Assembly: GCA_963854835.1 (NCBI GenBank)
Contig: OY978525.1
Coordinates: forward strand, 5,351,501-5,415,500
DNA length: 64,000 nt
From: Megamerina dolium
Lineage: Eukaryota; Arthropoda; Insecta; Diptera; Megamerinidae
Direction of reading: 5' to 3'
This document shows, piece by piece, positions 59,640 to 64,000 of this stretch; positions within the stretch are counted from its first letter, which is position 1; the number at the start of each line of letters is the position of its first letter. The translations under genes were made by a program, and so were the position numbers. Below the pieces are notes generated by a model that was given only the letters and a program-made list of their open reading frames with translations, was not told where the DNA came from and did no database searches.

Positions 59640-60110
59640 ACAACGTACCGATTTTCATTTCAGTGTCTTCAATAAGCTCCCACGGATAGACTAAATCATG
59701 TCCAAACAGTTTGAATTTACATTCGTCCGAGTAGAGTAATACACTTCAATTTATGGTAGTCTAATTTTCATACCTTTTACCTCCATCACGTGTTTTTTGG
59801 TTGTCAGACGGCGTTTTTTCTTTATTAGAAGATGTTTTGTGATAATTTCATAATTTTTAATGAATTTTATTTATCGGAATCTTCAGCAAACCGATTGTGT
59901 CATATGTGAGAAGCATTCAGACTCGTCTGAATAGAGTACTTTTCTTCAATCAGTCAGACATTTTTGATTCTCGTAAGAAGCATTTTGGCTGCTTCGTCAG
60001 AAGTCTTCGTCAGATGTTTTTTTTAAACACTTTCGATTTCACAATTTCTAATGAATCTTATCGGATATTTTCAGCAACTGTGAACTGGTTTTGTCATATT
60101 TGAGAATATT
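59640..60110 (-). pseudogene. Tc1-like transposase relic with internal ~190-bp duplication (tentative)
   Basis: The minus-strand frame around 59735-59700 reads YSDECKFKLFGHD, resembling the first catalytic block of Tc1 transposases (FSDESKFNLFGxDG). Just upstream in coding order another frame reads RRLTTKKHVMEVKGM, resembling RxLTxxHxxxRLxWA. TTTAATGAATTTTATTTATC with CATATGTGAGAA (about 59858-59912) is repeated as TCTAATGAATCTTATCGGA with CATATTTGAGAA (about 60047-60105). No other catalytic block or terminal repeat was found. Confidence 0.45.
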
Positions 60111-61285
60111 ACATTTCTCTCCACTTATTCAGTCGTAGTCTAATTTTAATATGCTATGTTTTTTTGAGGAGTTTGCCCCGATTGCCTCGATTACCCTGAT
60201 TTTGATTATTTCCTACTGTTTTTAGCAGTTTTAATACAATACCTTAAAGAAGTGGGGTTTATAAGTGAATCTTTTGGGGAAGTGGTATGATTCTAATATA
60301 TCTTAAACAACATTTGCTCTCTCTTTGAGTGTTTTTTTTCTTGTAGTTCCTTCAAGGATCTCCATTTTTTCCTTCACTTTTTTAATTTTTTTTTATTAGT
60401 ATTTATTTATTTATAATTTATTTATTTATTAGTTTGATTTTAATGTCAGAAATGTAAAATATATCTCTCTAGAATACCTCTCATGGAAAAAATTGATGAA
60501 ATACTGGCAAAAAGTGACCAAGGGAAACCGCTAAAATTTTTTTAACTCTCTGAAATGAACAGGGTATCAAAAAAGGTGCTCACTCATCACCATCCACAAT
60601 TTAAAATTGCACTTCACAATGAATAATATCCGATACTCTTGTTCCTCCAATCCAAGTGACTTGTTTGAATTTTTTCGTACCGCCACTGTGGGCATATGGA
60701 TAAGTATGTGTGTGTGTGTGTTTCTGTGCATGTAGAGATATGTAAATATTTACACTTCACTACTTGCCTGTGGCTAAGTAATTCTACTGCGATTGCAATT
60801 GCACATGTTGCATTTAGTACATATAAACTTTGTTTAACATGCAATTCACCTATATATGAGAGTGCGTTATATAATATATATAGTGAGTGGTGGCACTTAT
60901 AATTCGAAAAAAAAAACAATAAATCACACCGGAAAGTGAAACAAAAACATTCATATTGTTATTCACGCTGCTGATGATGATGATGATGGTGATGGTGATG
61001 ATGGCTATGACGTTGATGATACGTTGGATACAAACGAGTATACGTACTTATATGGCATTTCGCATGCCATTAACATCTCTTTTTTTGTTTTGTTTATTTT
61101 TTTTTGCTACGATATTTTATTTAATATTTTTTTTTTTTTTTTGCATTAAACATTTATTTATTATTATTTTATTTTTACATGAAATTTTTTCACACAGGCG
61201 AAAGTTATTTTCTAGCCTCCAAGGAGATTTATATGATTTTACCTACTGCTGCAAGCTCAAACATATAATACAATGTGTTGTACTT

Positions 61286-61316
<31 letters not shown>

Positions 61317-61416
61317 CCTATATATTTTATGCATTGTGGCATAAAAATGCACCAGCACCATTATCGCTGTCGTCATCTTTATGCAAGGACGTGTTGAAAG
61401 GATTCGCATGATTGTT

Positions 61417-61447
<31 letters not shown>

Positions 61448-62202
61448 ATATGTGAGTTGTGAATTGCCTAGTGGAGCACAACTGCAATATAATATCGCCC
61501 ATATGTCGTTGTAACAACAATAACAATAATAATAATAGCGAAAAATTACTGTATCATCAGCAAGAACAAACATCATCATCATCATCTTAGTCTTTATAGT
61601 CATTATAGGTACATATGTAGGTATGTACTTATGAGTATGTATTCGAATGTAATATAGCAGCAGCAGCAGCAGCAGCAGCAAGCATATGAATGATATTTTC
61701 AACATGTTACTTGTATGTACAATATGTTTGCATTTGCACTTACATACATTTGCTACACAGTACTTACATACAATGTATTTTCATGTAAATATTTAATAAT
61801 AATAATACAAAATGTTTACTTGCATATTTTCCATATTTGCTTGCGCTACATATGCATAAGTACTTAGGTATTTTTGCCTGTATGTATCCCATATAGAAAT
61901 GCTATAGTATGTATAGTTTAGTATATGCAAAAATTGCTAGCTTTAGTGCAGCACATGTGTAATTTATCGTTATTGCATAGAAGGCTTAATATGAAAATTC
62001 TTTTGTTTAAATATGTTCTCTCTGCCCAGAGAACCAAGGAGTGGTTCTTTGCTCCACGGAGAATAGTGTATAACTTGGAATTTAAGAATAAACCCCCCGT
62101 ATAATTTGCGTTGATGCATTAAAGCATCATTGTTAAAATTGCATGCTAATAGATTAAAATCATTGCACCCTTGGATTCACTCAGATCCATCCTAGTGCGC
62201 TT
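60111..62202. other. Noncoding sequence rich in microsatellites
   Basis: It contains TATTTATTTAT runs near 60398-60433, (GT)n at about 60706-60722, (GAT)n at about 60970-61002, (TTG)n at 61286-61314, (GT)n at 61415-61447, (ATC)n at about 61570-61587 and (CAG)n at 61656-61680. Open frames here owe their length to these repeats. No exon was recognised. Confidence 0.6.
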
Positions 62203-62386
62203 TATCACAGAGCTCTTTAAGAAGCTTTTTATGGCAAAGTGTTACTTGCGAAAGAATTGCCAATTGCTTCCCAATCGTTCGAAAGAAACAACTTTTCGAT
62301 ATTAAAGTTGTCACAGTCGGGGATTGAACCCACGACCTACGGATCATAACGCCAATGCCCTAACCACTGCATTAATGCTCCCACGA
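62203..62386 (-). mobile_element. tRNA-derived SINE, head and first half of body (copy 11)
   Basis: On the minus strand GTGGGAGCATTAATGCAGTG, then GTTAGGGCATTGGCGTTATG and GGTCGTGGGTTCAATCCCCG, form the best preserved tRNA-like head in the window, with clear A-box-like and B-box (GGTTCAATCCC) parts. The body follows to AGCTTCTTAAAGAGCTCTGT and then stops. It sits next to an ATTAATC-rich MITE, as copy 4 does. Confidence 0.85.
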
Positions 62387-62387
62387 A

Positions 62388-62960
62388 TACTAGAATAGTT
62401 AGTTAATCAATTAATCTTTTGATTAATAAAAGAGTTGTTTTAGTTTAAAATAATCAGAAGTTTGATTAACCAAAGCAATTGTCTCCTTTTAGTTTTACTT
62501 TGTTTTTGAAATTTTGCTTTGAAATATAAGTTTCAAACTGACCCTTTTAGACGCTAATGTGAAAAACTGCTTCTTTAAAGTCCATAGAATAGTGTTCATA
62601 CAATAGTGCGTGAGGCGAGGCGAGAATCGCATTCGAATTCGAAAAGTCGAGAACACTCGCTGCAATACATCGCATCCTGATTTACACTAGCGCGAGAATC
62701 TTTAGTAGTAGAGTAGAGTAGAGTAGAAATAATTTCTGACAGCTATTGCGCTCTCGCTTTCGAACTTTTATATTAGAACAATTTTTATAAATTTCTGATT
62801 TTTTGTTATCTTTTGATTAATCAAAATTATGATGAATCGAATTAATTTCAATTTTGATTAATCAAAATTGTGATTATTTGACTAATCCTTTATATGATTA
62901 ATCAAAAATTGAAACAGAATTTTAATGAAACATAGTTATTGATTAATCTTACAACCTTAA
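62388..62960. mobile_element. Degenerate ATTAATC-rich MITE, hAT-type relative
   Basis: Edges TTAGTTAATCAATTAATC (left) and GTTATTGATTAATCTTAC (right) are loosely inverted. The interior carries many GATTAATCAAAA words and a block (TTTTAGTTTTACTTTG, TTTGAAATATAAGTTTCAAA) shared with the copy at 11110-11455. A segment at about 62585-62770 rich in GCGAG/CTCGC words and (GTAGA)n (62706-62727) is not shared and looks like an insertion. Confidence 0.55.
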
Positions 62961-63269
62961 TTCGTAGTTTTGTTCTCATAACTTTGGTCAGATTGAAATT
63001 TGCGCAAACAAAACCGAAAGTAAATTGTCATTTTACGATCACTGACATTGGAAGCTGAACATGATGTAAGAAGTTGAAATATGAAATATGAAAATTTGTT
63101 CAAAATTTAGTTCTTTGTTGTTGTGAATGTTGTTTGTACATCTCACATATAACGAAATTCCATACATTAACTACGAACAGGTTCTAAAGCCTGGTACTCC
63201 ACATACAATGAAATTCCATACATGAACTCCGAACAAATTATGGAAAATAATTAGAACGAATTTTACGGC

Positions 63270-63600
63270 TGTATAAATTAATGTCGAAGGTATTAGTATA
63301 AAGAAAATTTCAAATAATATCGAATACAAAATTTCGAAATTGTTGCAGAAATGTTTGCAATAATATCGAAAAAATTATAAGGCATTTTTTGTTGGACATT
63401 ATTGCATTGGATATTGCATTTCTGCAATAATTTGGAAATTTTATTGTTCTAATATTGGTATAAAAATACTGGAAATATATTTACATATATTTGCGAAAAT
63501 GTCGACAAGTATTTTTGCGTATAAAAAAATGACAAGTATTTTTGCGTATAAGAAAATGTCGGCATTATTGTAAAAAAAAAAAGAAAATTCGATTCACGAT
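63270..63600. repeat. Relative of the ~215-bp array at 7620-9030
   Basis: Words such as TTCGAAATTGTTGCAGAAAT, GCAATAATATCGAAAAA, GGACATTATTGCATTGGATA and AAAATGTCGGCATTATTGTA match the vocabulary of the 7.6-9.0 kb array (TCGACATTATTGCAAAAA). TGACAAGTATTTTTGCGTAT is itself a short local tandem repeat here (about 63503-63550). Confidence 0.5.
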
Positions 63601-63780
63601 GACAGTGAAAAAATTATCATTTAACGATATTGCTTAAGCGTTGAAATTACGCAGAACACATTATCGGTTAAGCTGTTCACTTCCTGTAAAATAGCAATGA
63701 GTTTTCCAGTTTTATTTTTGTACAGTGAAAATCTGTATTTTTTCTACGATTTATTTTAAAAATATATTTACAAATAATTA

Positions 63781-64000
63781 TTATTTACCACGAATTTCAC
63801 ATTTCTTGCAGTATACATATGAAAATGTCGTAAGTGCAGTACAGCAAATTCGTCCGGTACTCAAGTAATGCAAGCCAGTGGTACTACCAAAAGTTATGTC
63901 AAGTATGAGTATTGTTTGCATACGCATTGGACCGAACAATTTTATGCTCCTTCCTCTTTGAAATATTATAATGCCGAATTTATATTATTTGAGTATGAAA
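63781..64000 (+). other. Candidate exon running off the window end, family unknown
   Basis: ATTTCTTGCAG at 63801-63811 is a good splice acceptor followed by YTYENVVSAVQQIRPVL and a possible donor (CAA|GTAATG at 63866). In another frame an open stretch from about 63822 to the end of the window includes an ATG at 63868 (MQASGTTKSYVKYEYCLHTH, then WTEQFYAPSSLKYYNAEF). That frame has Trp, His, Cys and Tyr in a protein-like mix rather than simple AT bias. The two readings are alternatives or adjacent exons. It does not match the missing part of CSN7 as I know it. Continuation beyond the window decides it. Confidence 0.35.

Noticed and set aside
60956..61411. 151-codon frame as a gene
   Set aside because: Its length comes from (GAT)n, poly-T and (TTG)n tracts encoding Met, Phe and Leu runs; no domain is visible.

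Overview
This window is intron and intergenic DNA from a higher fly, most likely a tephritid fruit fly or close relative. The DNA is strongly AT-rich and carries dipteran-type repeats. The single confident host gene encodes a protein very close to Drosophila COP9 signalosome subunit 7 (CSN7). The species call is inference; the sequence holds nothing that fixes the genus.

The only well-supported host gene is CSN7, on the + strand. Exon 1 is 43428-43625 and exon 2 is 43691-43943, joined by a 65-bp intron. A housekeeping-type E-box (AACAGCTGTT) lies about 100 bp upstream of the ATG. The rest of CSN7, roughly the C-terminal third to half, was not found. If the gene is intact, its second intron must be at least about 20 kb and contains everything from 43944 to the window end. 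Weaker host-gene candidates are a 146-codon reading frame at 48863-49303, a possible small minus-strand exon with a signal-peptide-like start near 51928-52018, and an unidentified reading frame running off the window end from about 63822.

Almost everything else is a graveyard of mobile elements. (i) DNA transposons: a complete-length but broken mariner with terminal repeats and TA duplications (5049-6329); an internally deleted 995-bp mariner with intact terminal repeats (25182-26176); mariner fragments at 26240, 28165, 50613 and 57433; a decayed IS630/Tc1-like element (22030-23125); a probable Tc1 relic (59640-60110); and a Tigger/pogo relic with its 3' end (53488-54235). (ii) Non-LTR retrotransposon fragments at 60, 541, 13275, 18830, 32390, 32725, 35335 and 54500. 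(iii) About eleven copies of a tRNA-derived SINE with two alternative 3' tails. (iv) A hAT-type MITE at 36770-37576 with an exact 8-bp target duplication and a SINE nested inside it, plus relatives at 11110 and 62388. (v) A dispersed repeat built around the 16-bp palindrome TCGACCACGTGGTCGA. (vi) A mini-me-like element (30725-32015) with its (TA)n and (GTCC)n arrays.

Tandem arrays make up the last layer. A degenerate ~215-bp array covers 7620-9030, with a relative near 63270. A ~145-bp satellite covers 28735-29830, with relatives at 45460-46400 and near 1935-2290, and it shares short motifs with the internal repeats of the mini-me-like element. Smaller duplications occur at 2759, 15901, 36330 and 45085. 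No tRNA, rRNA, CRISPR array or bacterial-type gene was seen. Nothing here amounts to a clear new molecular system; the most interesting material is the repeat architecture and the few unexplained reading frames.
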